DNA from: Caballeronia arvi
Lineage (GTDB): Bacteria; Pseudomonadota; Gammaproteobacteria; Burkholderiales; Burkholderiaceae
Length of the DNA stretch: 64,000 nt
Direction of reading: 5' to 3'
Assembly (NCBI RefSeq): GCF_001544695.2
Contig: NZ_FCOM02000010.1
Span: forward strand, 62,001 to 126,000
Of the stretch, positions 44,878 through 53,930 are shown in pieces (position 1 is the first letter of the stretch; every line of letters begins with the position of its first letter). The position numbers and the translations under genes were made by a program. The notes under the pieces were generated by a model, which was not told the origin of the DNA, did not search any database, and saw nothing but the letters and a program-made list of their open reading frames with translations.

Positions 44878-45804
44878 ATGCCCACGCCGCCTCATGCCAT
44901 CGGTTTTACGCTCGATCCGCTCGATCGCGTGTCGGAAAAGCGCGACGACGAAAGCTTCGTCGCCGGTCTGCGCGACGATCCGTCGACGCGCTTCCTGCTG
45001 TTCGTGAACAATGTGCCGCTTTTCAAGCGCACGAGAGGCCACGATCCGCTTTTCAGCGCGCAGGAAGCCGCCACGCTCGGCGCGCCGATGCAAAGCGTGT
45101 TTCTCGGCCGCGATGCGCAAGGGCGCGCGCTCTTCGCATCGTCATTCGATACGGGCGCGGAAAGCCTGCCCGAAGAATCGGCGATCGAGGCGATCGAGCT
45201 TCGTCCCATCGCGATGCAAGGCCTCGTGCCGCCGCCGATGGTCAGCGCGCTCGGCGAGGCGCGCTCGATGCTCGACTGGCATCGCCGTCATCGCTTCTGC
45301 GCGAACTGCGGCCAGCCGACCGATTCGGCGGGCGCGGGCTGGCGGCGCATCTGCGCGAATTGCAAGGCGCAGCATTTTCCGCGCGTCGATCCGGTCGTCA
45401 TCATGCTCGTCACCGATGGCGAGCGTTGTCTGCTCGGCCGTCAGCCGCAATTTCTGCCGGGCATGTATTCGGCGCTCGCGGGTTTCGTCGAGCCGGGCGA
45501 GACCTTCGAGCATGCGGTGATTCGCGAAGTGCTGGAGGAAGCCGGCATCCGCTGCACGGACGTGCGCTATTACGCGTCGCAGCCGTGGCCGTTTCCGTCG
45601 TCGCTGATGATCGGCTGCTTCGCGCGTGCGGCTGGTACGGATATCGTCGTCGATGAGAAAGAGCTGGAGGACGCGCGCTGGTTCACGCGCAAGGAAGTCG
45701 GCGCGATGCTCGATGGCACGCACGAACAAGGGCTTTCGGCGCCGAAACCGTTTGCGATCGCGCATCATCTGCTGAAAGCGTTCGCGACGGGCGAGCTCGA
45801 CTGA
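44878..45804 (+). CDS. nudC: NAD(+) diphosphatase (NADH pyrophosphatase)
   Basis: A 308-residue Nudix hydrolase that splits NAD(H) to NMN(H) and AMP and can remove NAD caps from RNA. It has an N-terminal domain, a zinc ribbon (CANCGQPTDS and CANCKAQHFPR), the Nudix box GFVEPGETFEHAVIREVLEE and the diagnostic SQPWPFPSSLM motif. The start at 44878 gives a normal family length; the frame upstream is only the shadow of the GST gene. It is divergent from the GST gene. Confidence 0.93.
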   Translation: MPTPPHAIGFTLDPLDRVSEKRDDESFVAGLRDDPSTRFLLFVNNVPLFKRTRGHDPLFSAQEAATLGAPMQSVFLGRDAQGRALFASSFDTGAESLPEESAIEAIELRPIAMQGLVPPPMVSALGEARSMLDWHRRHRFCANCGQPTDSAGAGWRRICANCKAQHFPRVDPVVIMLVTDGERCLLGRQPQFLPGMYSALAGFVEPGETFEHAVIREVLEEAGIRCTDVRYYASQPWPFPSSLMIGCFARAAGTDIVVDEKELEDARWFTRKEVGAMLDGTHEQGLSAPKPFAIAHHLLKAFATGELD

Positions 45805-45888
45805 GCGGCAGCATCGCGGCGCGCGTCGCGTTACCGGTGCAGAATCGGTGGGGCGCAAGCGGCTATCTTCAGACATCGGGTGAATGAC

Positions 45889-46473
45889 ATGAACATGAAA
45901 AGCGGCGTGCAAATCTGGCTGATCCGGCATGGCGAAACCGAATGGAGCAAGTCGGGCCAGCACACCGGCACGACCGACATACCGCTGACCGATGCGGGCC
46001 GCACGCAGGCGCGCGCGCTCGCGCCGGTACTTGCGGCGCAAGAGTTCGATCTCGTGCTGACGAGCCCGATGAACCGCGCGATCGAAACGTGCAGGCTTGC
46101 CGGTCTGGGCGAACGGTCGCAAGTCGAGCCGGAACTTCACGAGTGGAATTACGGCATTTACGAAGGGCGTACTACGCCGGACATTCGCCAGGAAACGCCG
46201 GACTGGTCCGTGTGGACATCGCCGATGCCGGAGGGCGAGAGTCTCGCCGATATCGGCAAGCGCGCGCAGGCGCTCATCGACAAGCTCGTCGCGACGCGGG
46301 CGACGAATATTGCGCTCTTTTCGCATGCGCATTTCTCGCGGGTGTTCGGCGCGCAATGGGCGACGGGGGCGCCGTCGTTGGGTGCGCATCTCGCGATGGA
46401 TACTGCTGCGATGAGTGTGCTTGGGTATGAGCGCGATGTGCGCGTGATTAGTAAGTGGAATTTGTTGCCTTAG
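45889..46473 (+). CDS. Histidine phosphatase family protein
   Basis: A 194-residue phosphoglycerate-mutase-like phosphatase. The catalytic motif is WLIRHGETEWS, followed by TGTTDIPLTDAGRTQARAL and SPMNRAIETCRLAGL, and the second histidine in IALFSHAHFSRVF. The acid residue is in ELHEWNYGIYEG. ATG 45889 with GGTGA upstream is preferred; a GTG nine bases earlier is possible. The substrate is unknown; relatives include sugar phosphatases and cobalamin-pathway CobC. Confidence 0.85.
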   Translation: MNMKSGVQIWLIRHGETEWSKSGQHTGTTDIPLTDAGRTQARALAPVLAAQEFDLVLTSPMNRAIETCRLAGLGERSQVEPELHEWNYGIYEGRTTPDIRQETPDWSVWTSPMPEGESLADIGKRAQALIDKLVATRATNIALFSHAHFSRVFGAQWATGAPSLGAHLAMDTAAMSVLGYERDVRVISKWNLLP

Positions 46474-46520
46474 GCGGTGGCTTGTTTGGCTTTCTTTCTA
46501 TGGAATCCTGATTTCTTGTC

Positions 46521-47102
46521 GGTTTATTAGCTTCGCCCCTATGCGGGGCGGCAGTCACTTTCTTTGCTGCTGCAAAGAAAGTAACCAAAGAAACAGCTAT
46601 CCCCAGCCTGAGCACTTCACACCGGCCGCGGCACAGGCGATTGACCTAATGGCCCCCAGAGTAGCGAGTGCCCTCGCAGGTCTCATCGGGCTTGGATCGC
46701 GCACGGTCTGACTCTTCGCACCACATAACTTACTGGTGCAGCCCTTGCAAGTTCCGGCCCGCTTCGCGGCCGACCGGTCAAGCGGGTTTGCGTGCGCTCT
46801 ACTCACTGCACTTGTGATCAGTTGGTTTCCCTTGCAGACCCCGCGGCAGCGCGTAGCGCTGTGCCGGAGCTATTTCGTGCTGAACCAGCTCGCTTAACGT
46901 TATCGGGCGGCATACCGTGCGCGATCCAAGCCCGATTCTGCTTGTGAGGGCACTCGCTACTCTGGGTTCCATTCAGCCAATCGCCTGTGCCGCGGCCGGT
47001 GTGAGGCACTCTGGGTCGAAAAAGCTGCTTTCTTTGGTGACTTTCTTTGCAGCAGCAAAGAAAGTTACCCCCGCCCCGGGAAGGGGCAACGCTAATAAAC
47101 CA
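46521..47102. repeat. Long imperfect inverted repeat (about 190-bp arms, 206-bp centre)
   Basis: The left arm (46521-46707) and the reverse complement of the right arm (46914-47102) align almost end to end: GGTTTATTAGC, CTTTCTTTGCTGCTGCAAAG, ACACCGGCCGCGGCACAGGC, AGAGTAGCGAGTGCCCTC and GGCTTGGATCGCGCACGGT occur in both in the same order. The centre (46708-46913) is unique. Short open frames in each arm give related peptides, but these follow from the symmetry. It fills the gap between the phosphatase and MarC genes, and looks like a non-coding repeat or MITE-type element. Confidence 0.85.
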
Positions 47103-47127
47103 CCGCGAATACGGGATCCGGCGAACA

Positions 47128-47805
47128 TCAACGCTGATTGAGGCTCACATCAAGCTTCACCGACCCGATCAACTCCGCCAGCCCGAGCCAAAGAATCTGC
47201 ACGCCGATGCAAAAGATGACAAACGCGAACAGACGCATCGCCACTTGCGTGCCCGCGGTGCCGAGCAGGCGTTCGAAATGCCCGGCGAAGCGCACGCAGA
47301 CATAGATGCTCACGCTCAGAAGCACGAGCGCGACGCCCACGCCCGCCAGATGCACCGGCTGCAAGCCCTGACGCGGCGTGCCCGTGCCGAGCGCGATGGC
47401 CACCGCGATAGCACCCGGCCCGACGGTGATCGGCAGCGTCAACGGATAGAACGCCTTCGCGCGCAGCGTCGCGCCGCTGCGCGGCTTCGGTGCGGGTTCG
47501 GCGGTGTCGTCGTCATCGGGCCTCTGGAGCAAGCCCCAGCCCGCCATCGCCACGACGATGCCGCCCGCCACGCGCAGCACCGGAATCGAGATGCCGAAGA
47601 AAGTCAGCACATACGCGCCGATGGACAGCGAAGCCAGCAGGATCGCAAAGCTGTTGATCGAAATGCGCCGCGCGAGCTCCGCGCGGTCGGCATCGCCGAG
47701 ATGCGGCAGCATGCTCAGCACGACGAGCGCCGTCGCCGGCGGATTGATGATCGGGAACAGCCCCGCGACGATCACGAGAACCGTCTTGGCGAATTCGTTG
47801 AGCAT
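47128..47805 (-). CDS. MarC-family integral membrane protein
   Basis: A 225-residue membrane protein with six hydrophobic segments. MarC family marks are VAGLFPIINPPATALVVLSM (the usual FPxxNPxG motif with a changed end), AFYPLTLPITVGPGAIAVAI and IGVQILWLGLAELIG. A charged loop (RPDDDDTAEPAPKPRSG) lies in the middle. Despite the name, the family has no proven role in antibiotic resistance. Start at 47805 is chosen by family length; no clear ribosome site is seen. Confidence 0.88.
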   Translation of the reverse strand: MLNEFAKTVLVIVAGLFPIINPPATALVVLSMLPHLGDADRAELARRISINSFAILLASLSIGAYVLTFFGISIPVLRVAGGIVVAMAGWGLLQRPDDDDTAEPAPKPRSGATLRAKAFYPLTLPITVGPGAIAVAIALGTGTPRQGLQPVHLAGVGVALVLLSVSIYVCVRFAGHFERLLGTAGTQVAMRLFAFVIFCIGVQILWLGLAELIGSVKLDVSLNQR

Positions 47806-47916
47806 GCGCGTCGTCGTCCGTTCGTCGTTGGCTGCGTTGTTCTCGCCCGGCAAGCCCGGACATTGTGCACGCGAAGGCGCACCGCGTGCGAGGGTCAGCG
47901 AGCGGACGCGACGATA

Positions 47917-48258
47917 TCAAGCGAACGGCGCCGTGAGAATCAGCGCGCATTCGGTGACGAACGAGCCGAGCCCGATGCCGATCAGCACGCGCGCGACGAT
48001 CGTCCATACGCGGCGGTCGACGTTGCCCGAACAGCGCCACGCCAGCACGCACCACAGCAGATACAGCGCCGAGCAGACGGCGAATACGCCCAGCATGCCG
48101 GGCCAGAACCAGACGGTGATCAGCAGAAATGTTTCGGGAACGACGCCGCTCGTCCAGAGGTCGAGATAGACGAACCACCATGCGAGGTGGATCGGCACAC
48201 CCAACAGCCACCAGACTTTCCAGAAGCGTTCTTCTCCGCGCCAGGCCTTGCGGAACAT
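47917..48258 (-). CDS. Small integral membrane protein of unknown function
   Basis: About 113 residues with three or four hydrophobic helices (WLLGVPIHLAWWFVYLDLW, ETFLLITVWFWPGMLGVFAV, ALYLLWCVLAW and a final VLIGIGLGSFVTECALIL). No family is recognised. The start at ATG 48258 (MFRKAWRGEERFWK) is the most protein-like choice but lacks a clear ribosome site. It lies between the MarC and YcgR genes in the same direction. Confidence 0.65.
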   Translation of the reverse strand: MFRKAWRGEERFWKVWWLLGVPIHLAWWFVYLDLWTSGVVPETFLLITVWFWPGMLGVFAVCSALYLLWCVLAWRCSGNVDRRVWTIVARVLIGIGLGSFVTECALILTAPFA

Positions 48259-48324
48259 GTGTTGCGATGCAGTGGAAGGAGGCACGCATTCTACTCCACG
48301 CGTGCCTCGCGCCCGCACGCCGGC

Positions 48325-49083
48325 TCAGGCCGACAGGCTGCGGCGCTTCGCCTCCATGCGCGTGATGAGCCGCTGCAGCACGTTCTCCGCCGTGCCCGAA
48401 AGCTGCACGAAACGAAAGCCGACGACATAGCGCACATCGCCGCGCGGCGTGGTCACGGTGCGCGGCGACACCAGTTCGAGATCGACGGGAAAGGCCGCGC
48501 CCGGACCGAGATGCAGCACGACATCGCTGAACGCGGTGCCGATTTCCGTTTCCGCGAGACGCGGCGACTCCATGCGCAGCGCGATGCCACCGAGCGACAG
48601 ATCGTGCACTTCGTAACGGAACGCTTCGCCGTCGGCGAAAGCGCCTTTCGCGTAGAACGGATCGAGAATCGGCGCGGGCACGCGGAAATATTCGCGCCTC
48701 TGGAACTGATAGAGCTTCTCGGGAAACGACACTTCGAACGCCTGCCGCCCTTCGTGGGTCACGGCGCGCGCGGCCTGCGTCGTAAACTCGACGCGCACGC
48801 CATCGGGCGCGCCCTTGAAATACAACTGCCGGGCCTCGAGCAACGCCCGGTTGTCCGATTCGACGCCGCCCCAGTCGAACACGATGCGCGCCTCGCGCAC
48901 GTCGATCTCCAGCAATTGCGTGACGATCTGCCCTTGCCCGCTCGTCACGGTGAGCATGTCGCGGCGCTGCACGAGACTACGCAGGACGATCGAGATTTCG
49001 GATGGCGTGTGACGCGCGAAGCGTTCGTGATCTTCGGCGAATTTTTCGATGTCGGATGTATGCGGCAACGGTTCGGCGAGCAT
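48325..49083 (-). CDS. ycgR: YcgR-type flagellar brake protein (PilZ domain)
   Basis: A 252-residue c-di-GMP effector. The N-terminal YcgR domain (about 20-118) is followed by a PilZ domain with the binding motifs QRREYFRV (Arg130-x3-Arg134) and DLSLGGIAL (Asp161-x-Ser163-x-x-Gly). When c-di-GMP is bound, proteins of this type act on the flagellar motor to slow swimming. The same window holds a c-di-GMP-type polysaccharide synthase (57546-59723), so both ends of the motile-to-sessile switch are represented. Confidence 0.9.
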   Translation of the reverse strand: MLAEPLPHTSDIEKFAEDHERFARHTPSEISIVLRSLVQRRDMLTVTSGQGQIVTQLLEIDVREARIVFDWGGVESDNRALLEARQLYFKGAPDGVRVEFTTQAARAVTHEGRQAFEVSFPEKLYQFQRREYFRVPAPILDPFYAKGAFADGEAFRYEVHDLSLGGIALRMESPRLAETEIGTAFSDVVLHLGPGAAFPVDLELVSPRTVTTPRGDVRYVVGFRFVQLSGTAENVLQRLITRMEAKRRSLSA

Positions 49084-49254
49084 GGTGGTCCAATCTATTT
49101 ATCAGTTTGGGACAGCAAACGGCGGCTACCTGTGACACATATCTTGCACGAAAAAAATCGGGTTCAGTACGCCGGTAACAAGTAGATTTCCACGGCAATT
49201 CAGCGTTTTGCAAAGCAGCAAAGCAATTTTTCTTACGCATAGCTTTCAAAATGA

Positions 49255-49284
49255 CGAAGGCCGGGCACCTTCACCCGGCCTTCG
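49255..49284 (-). terminator. Rho-independent terminator after the diiron protein gene
   Basis: Perfect 11-bp arms CGAAGGCCGGG (49255-49265) and CCCGGCCTTCG (49274-49284); on the minus strand the hairpin is followed by TCATTTTG. It lies 20 bp after the diiron gene stop. Confidence 0.75.
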
Positions 49285-49304
49285 CGCGCCTCACCAAAAA
49301 CGCA

Positions 49305-50285
49305 TCACGCGAGCGCGTCAGGCTCGCTTTCAAGCGCGAGGCGTCTGATCGGCGCGAGCGCCGCGCCGAGCCGCTCGCCCTGCCGCTCGCTGATCACGCG
49401 CGAGAGGATTTCACCGAAACGTGGCTCATCGACGCCCGAGATGATGTACTGCCAGCGATACGCGTCGACGAGTCCCGCATGCACGCGCGCTTCCTCGTCG
49501 TCCGAGAGCGCGCGGTCGAGCATCGTGGCGAAGTAATGCGCATCGGCGGCGGCCTGCGCCTGCATCATGCCGTCGATGGCCATCACGAGATCGATCAGAT
49601 CGCCGATCGCCACGTCGCGCGCGGCATCGTCGAGCCGCGCGTCTTCGCGCATCCATTCGAGTTCGTCGATGATCGCGTGCTGCGACTCCTCCTTCCAGTG
49701 AAACAGGAAGATGTCCTTGAAGAGCGGCGAAAGACTGCTGTCGCTTTCCATGCTCTGCCGGTAATGCACCTGCGTGACGATTTCGACGCAGCACGTCAGC
49801 GCGAGAATCGACCACGTCGATTTGCCGAGCACGAACGCGGCGACTTCGTCGGCTTGCGGAATGAAGCGATAACCAGGCGGCAGCGACAGCGCCGCGAGCG
49901 CCTCGACGCGCCGGAACAACTCCTGATGCTTCAGTTCCTCATCGGTGAAACGGACGATCGCTTCGAGCGCAGTCTGATCGCCGAGCGCGTGATCGCGTCC
50001 AACCTCCAGCATCTTCGCGCCGACGAAGCGCTCGATCATGCCGAACATGTTGGCGTAGGTGCGGCCCTGAATCTGCGACATCAGACGGCATTCGCGCGCA
50101 TCCAGAAAGGGCAGGCGGTTCACCTGCGAAAGCCCGTCGGGCATGAACTTATGGGCAGGATCGAAGTAACGGCCGCGCAATACGTCGCGATCGATATCCC
50201 AGCGAATACGGCGGGACACTTCGATGCACTTCGCATAACGTTGTTGCGGGCTGATCCTGGGGGACTCGTGCTGAACTGCTTCCAT
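49305..50285 (-). CDS. Ferritin-like diiron protein
   Basis: A 326-residue helical protein with two iron-binding helix motifs: DEELKHQELFRR (E-x-x-H) and HWKEESQHAIIDELEW (E-x-x-x-H / E-x-x-E type), plus an acidic helix between them. This is the pattern of ferritin-like diiron oxygenases such as the AurF-related group, but I cannot place it in a named family. ATG 50285 is preferred because GGAG lies eight bases upstream. It is followed by a strong terminator and preceded by a region with repeated TGTCCC motifs and the LuxR/hydrolase gene, suggesting activator-controlled expression. Confidence 0.8.
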   Translation of the reverse strand: MEAVQHESPRISPQQRYAKCIEVSRRIRWDIDRDVLRGRYFDPAHKFMPDGLSQVNRLPFLDARECRLMSQIQGRTYANMFGMIERFVGAKMLEVGRDHALGDQTALEAIVRFTDEELKHQELFRRVEALAALSLPPGYRFIPQADEVAAFVLGKSTWSILALTCCVEIVTQVHYRQSMESDSSLSPLFKDIFLFHWKEESQHAIIDELEWMREDARLDDAARDVAIGDLIDLVMAIDGMMQAQAAADAHYFATMLDRALSDDEEARVHAGLVDAYRWQYIISGVDEPRFGEILSRVISERQGERLGAALAPIRRLALESEPDALA

Positions 50286-50409
50286 GTGCGGACTCCGTGC
50301 TGACTTTGCGTCGATGACTGCGATCAAATGGGCGCCATAGCGAAGCGCGCCGCGTCGAACAGGTCGGCGTAAAGGTCAGGCGTCGCGTCTCCGTTCTGCG
50401 AAGCATTGT

Positions 50410-50503
50410 CGGGACAGGTGCGCTCCCGCGCATGAGGCGCATGTCCCGGTCGCGAGCGGGAATGCGCTCTTTTGGCGGCAAGGAGGGGGGACGCATGTCC
50501 CGG
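50410..50503. promoter_or_regulatory. Repeated CGCATGTCCCGG motifs in the diiron gene promoter
   Basis: Two identical 12-bp direct repeats, CGCATGTCCCGG at 50438-50449 and 50492-50503 (54 bp apart), and a partial inverted copy CGGGACAGGTGCG at 50410-50422. They lie in the 249-bp gap between the regulator stop and the diiron gene start. The spacing of about five helical turns suits a dimeric or oligomeric activator. Confidence 0.5.
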
Positions 50504-50534
50504 GCGTGTGGGCCGCCCAGGCGAATGAAGTGCT

Positions 50535-51623
50535 TCAGACGGCGGGCGCGTCGAAGCCCGCGCGGCGCGCGAGCACGATCGCCTGCGAGCGGTTTTCGAC
50601 TTCGAGCTTCGCGAAGATGCTCGTGATGTGATTGCGCACGGTCTTTTCGCTCAAGGCAAGGCGCGCGGCGATCTGCGCGTTGTCGCGGCCACCCGCGAGC
50701 AATTCGACGATATCGCGTTCGCGCGGCGTCAGCGCGGAAAACGCCGGATCGGTCAGATGCGCCGCCGACGGCAGGAACGCTTGCACTTCCTCGCGCCAGC
50801 GCTGCCACGCCGGTTCGGATTCGAGCGTCAGATGGTTTTCGCTTTCGAGCGGCACGAAGCGCGCGCCCGCTATTTGCCCGGCGATCAGGCGGCTTTCGTC
50901 GAACGGCACGCGCGCATCGCCGCTCGCGTGCAGCACGAGCGCCGGGCATTGCACGCGTGGCAGCAGATCGACCACGTCGATGTTGTTGAACACGCGCATG
51001 ATGCGCGCGGCGTTGCCCGGCGTGGTGGTCAGGCGTTCGAGTTCGTTGAACCAGTGATGCTGTTCGGGCGTGCCGCCGGGGATGAACTGAGTCGTGAAGA
51101 ACTGCCGGAACGCCGGATTCTGCTTGCCCCAGCCGAGCTCGGCGAGCTTCACGAGCATTTCGGCTTCCTCGTGCAGCGCGGGATCGCACGTGCGCTTCAG
51201 CCGGCCGCGCGCGTAGCCGCCATGCAGCACGAGATGCGTGACGCGCTCCGGATGCGCGACCGCATACGCCACGGCGATCGACGCGCCCTGCGATATGCCG
51301 AGCAGCGGAAAGCGCTCGAGGCCGCTCGCATCGACGACGGTTTCGAGATCGCGTAGCCAGGCATCGAATGAAATATCGCCGACGTCATGATCCGAAAGCC
51401 CGCAGCCGCGCTGATCGTAGCGAATCAGCGTGTAGCGGCTCGACAGCTCGAGCATCAGATGGCTCCAGACCGGGCTCGTGAAATCCAGTTCCAGATGACT
51501 GAGCCAGTTCGCCGCCTTGATGAGCGGCGGCCCCGAGCCGCACGTCGCGTACGCGATGCGCACGCCGTCGCTCGCCGTGCAGAGGCGGATCTGCTGCCGG
51601 GATATGGACGGGCGCGTGACCAT
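50535..51623 (-). CDS. Alpha/beta hydrolase-LuxR fusion regulator
   Basis: A 362-residue fusion. Residues 1-290 form an alpha/beta hydrolase with a full-looking triad: LLGISQGAS (Ser111), a DARVPF aspartate and SENHLTL histidine. Residues about 298-360 form a LuxR helix-turn-helix (LTPRERDIVELLAGG, IAARLALSEKTVRNHITSIF). The hydrolase part may sense, or cleave, a small ester-type signal. It lies immediately upstream of the diiron gene in the same direction, with repeated motifs between, so that gene is its likely target. Confidence 0.9.
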   Translation of the reverse strand: MVTRPSISRQQIRLCTASDGVRIAYATCGSGPPLIKAANWLSHLELDFTSPVWSHLMLELSSRYTLIRYDQRGCGLSDHDVGDISFDAWLRDLETVVDASGLERFPLLGISQGASIAVAYAVAHPERVTHLVLHGGYARGRLKRTCDPALHEEAEMLVKLAELGWGKQNPAFRQFFTTQFIPGGTPEQHHWFNELERLTTTPGNAARIMRVFNNIDVVDLLPRVQCPALVLHASGDARVPFDESRLIAGQIAGARFVPLESENHLTLESEPAWQRWREEVQAFLPSAAHLTDPAFSALTPRERDIVELLAGGRDNAQIAARLALSEKTVRNHITSIFAKLEVENRSQAIVLARRAGFDAPAV

Positions 51624-51750
51624 CGGAGTGATGTGTAAGTAGGGACTACGTACAAAGACGACGGCCGCGCGGCAGCCCCGCGCGATGGCTCATGCTCGCG
51701 CGTAAACGAATGGAAAGTCAAGGAGCGCAGCGCGGCCTGCGAACGAACGG

Positions 51751-53097
51751 TCAGGAACGGCGCGCGCCGCGCATCTGGCTGGTCAGGTCGCCGTGGTGCA
51801 TCGCGAGCGCGCGCAACGACGGCCACATATGCATGTAGTGCACCATGAAGCTGTCGCGGGTTTGAAGCTGGTACGGCGTGTTGATCGTGACGCAGTCGAG
51901 AAGATCGCGCGTTTCGGCCATGCCGTGCCGCTGCAGCACCTTGATGAACACGTCCTGATCGCCGCCGCTCGCATAGGTCGACGACTTGTCCGCGACCGCC
52001 CCGATGCTCTCCTCGATTTCCGTCAGCACGTCGAGGTTATGCTGCGTATTGCGAAAGCCCATGATGCCCGAGTTGAAGGCCCAGCTGACGTCCGTCGCGA
52101 TCACGCGGTCGCGGTTCTGCAGCAGCGCTTCGAGCGGTTTGCCCTGATCGACGACGAGCACGTCCGCATCGATCCAGAAAACCCATTCGTGCTCGTTCAG
52201 ATGACGGCGAAGCACCCACGGCTTCAGCCAGTTGCCGCTCGCGCCCGGCCCCGCTTCCGGCGGCACGTCGCGATAGAGATAGAGCGCATAGCCGTGCCGC
52301 TCGCAATAGCGGCGCAGATTGCGCTCGGCGATTGCGCCATACTCGCGGATATTCGGCGTATAGAGCATCGCGAGCGCGATGGGCGCGTGACGGTTCAACG
52401 CTTCGTAGCTCGCGGCGTCGACCTTCAGATCGAGCGGCGGCAGCGTGAGATACGGCTGCCCTTTCGACTGGCACTCGTTGATGTGCTCCGCGAACAGATC
52501 GCGCAGGTCCGCGAATACCGGCTGATTCTTCGGCGCGTCGGGAAGGTCTTCGAGTGTGAGGGCGAACGCCGACCAGTCGGCCCAGACCGGCGACACGTGC
52601 AGCGCGGCGGGCACGACGGGCACGTATCCCTCGATCGTCGTGTTGAAGTGCGGCGGCTCCAGCGCGCGCAGCAACTCGGATTCGCTCGCGAGCGTGCGGC
52701 CGAACTTCGCGCCGTCGCAGATGCGTTCCACGCGTTCGCGCGAAGCGGGCGTGTTGCGCCAGAGCTGGAACGACGCCATCACTTCGACGGCATCGCCCGC
52801 GTAGCTGAATGCGACGATCCAGTCGCGGCTTTCGTCGCGCATGAAGGTTTCGCACGGGACATCGCGCAACAGCAGGCTGTCCTGCGTCAGCAGCAACACG
52901 AGATCGCCCTCGGCACGCTCGCGCAGCGTGCGCAACAGCACCTGATACTTCAGCAGCATGCGCAGATGCGGCCAGCCTGTCGCGCTGGCATCGACATATT
53001 CATGCGCATAAGCATGGCGTGCGCAATAACGGCGATGATTTTCGAACGAGGCGCGAGCGTTGTCGTCCGCGAAAAAACTGATGACGTGGGTGGTCAT
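51751..53097 (-). CDS. Glycosyltransferase with internal duplication (GT34/galactosyltransferase-like)
   Basis: A 448-residue cytoplasmic protein. The C-terminal half (about 230-448) is a GT-A-type transferase with the metal/nucleotide motif HEWVFWIDADVLVVDQG and the acceptor-side FNSGIMGFRNTQHN and GGDQDVF segments, as in GMA12/MNN10 galactosyltransferases. The N-terminal half (1-215) repeats the same plan: NHRRYCARHAYAHEYVD matches NLRRYCERHGYALYLYRD, but its DAD site is TQDS, so it is probably inactive. ATG 53097 is the start. No sugar donor can be assigned. Confidence 0.8.
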   Translation of the reverse strand: MTTHVISFFADDNARASFENHRRYCARHAYAHEYVDASATGWPHLRMLLKYQVLLRTLRERAEGDLVLLLTQDSLLLRDVPCETFMRDESRDWIVAFSYAGDAVEVMASFQLWRNTPASRERVERICDGAKFGRTLASESELLRALEPPHFNTTIEGYVPVVPAALHVSPVWADWSAFALTLEDLPDAPKNQPVFADLRDLFAEHINECQSKGQPYLTLPPLDLKVDAASYEALNRHAPIALAMLYTPNIREYGAIAERNLRRYCERHGYALYLYRDVPPEAGPGASGNWLKPWVLRRHLNEHEWVFWIDADVLVVDQGKPLEALLQNRDRVIATDVSWAFNSGIMGFRNTQHNLDVLTEIEESIGAVADKSSTYASGGDQDVFIKVLQRHGMAETRDLLDCVTINTPYQLQTRDSFMVHYMHMWPSLRALAMHHGDLTSQMRGARRS

Positions 53098-53225
53098 GGC
53101 GATGCTCCGTGATGCCGCGTGCCGCGATTACACGTTCCGGCCGAGGGATTTTGTTCCGGCGTCGCGCGTGCGGGCAAGCATCAAGACAGTTTGTTTCATC
53201 GCCTCGCGCGGAAGGCGCGATCGTT

Positions 53226-53876
53226 TCACTGAGCGACGCGTTTCGCGCGCACGGGCAGCGTCGCGATGAACTGATCGATCGCCGCAAAGAGCGCCGCCTT
53301 GCGCACGCCATCCTGCGCCTGAATCGACAAGCCCGCGAACAGCGTCATGCACAGCGCGGCCAGCGCGGGCACGTCGGTGCGGACGTCGAGTTCGCCGTTT
53401 TCGACCGCGCGAGTGAGCCGCGCCGCGACGATCGACGCTACCTTGCGCCTGCGCTTCTGCATCTCGGCGCGCAGTTGCGCGTGCTCCGTGCCGACGGACA
53501 TCGCGCCGAGAAAAATCATGCAGCCGCGCGGATTCGGCCCGCCGGTGAAGAGTTCGACGCTCGCGCGGAACATCGCGCGCAGTCCGTCGCGCACGGATTC
53601 GTGCGCCTGCAACTGCCTGAGCGCCGCGCCGCCTTCCGTGTCCGTATAAAGCCCGACCGCCTCGCGATACAAATCTTCCTTGCTGCCGAACGCGGCGTAG
53701 AGGCTGGGCGAGTTGATGCCCATCGCATCGACGAGATCGGCGACGGAGCATGTGTCGAAGCCCTTCGCCCAGAACACTTCCATTGCGTTTCGCAACGCCG
53801 CCTCGCGATCGAACGCGCGCGGCCGGCCGCGCGTCTTGTGCCGCGTCTCCTGCGTTTCCTGCGTTTCCGACGACAT
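53226..53876 (-). CDS. TetR/AcrR-family transcriptional regulator
   Basis: A 216-residue regulator. The DNA-binding domain reads REAALRNAMEVFWAKGFDTC, then SVADLVDAMGINSPSLYAAF and GSKEDLYREAVGLY, the form seen in repressors of efflux and oxidoreductase genes. GAGGAG precedes ATG 53876. It is divergent from a small exported protein gene, and two copies of a TGT-x-TCGATCG-x-x-ACA palindrome lie between them. Confidence 0.9.
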   Translation of the reverse strand: MSSETQETQETRHKTRGRPRAFDREAALRNAMEVFWAKGFDTCSVADLVDAMGINSPSLYAAFGSKEDLYREAVGLYTDTEGGAALRQLQAHESVRDGLRAMFRASVELFTGGPNPRGCMIFLGAMSVGTEHAQLRAEMQKRRRKVASIVAARLTRAVENGELDVRTDVPALAALCMTLFAGLSIQAQDGVRKAALFAAIDQFIATLPVRAKRVAQ

Positions 53877-53930
53877 TTCTCGCTCCTCGTGCGCGCCAGC
53901 GATTGATGTGCGCGTAGCAATTCAGAATTA

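Noticed and set aside
46597..47141. Two small open frames (46597-46806 minus, 46917-47141 plus) with related peptides
   Set aside because: They mirror each other only because they lie in the arms of the inverted repeat; no ribosome sites or protein-like features.
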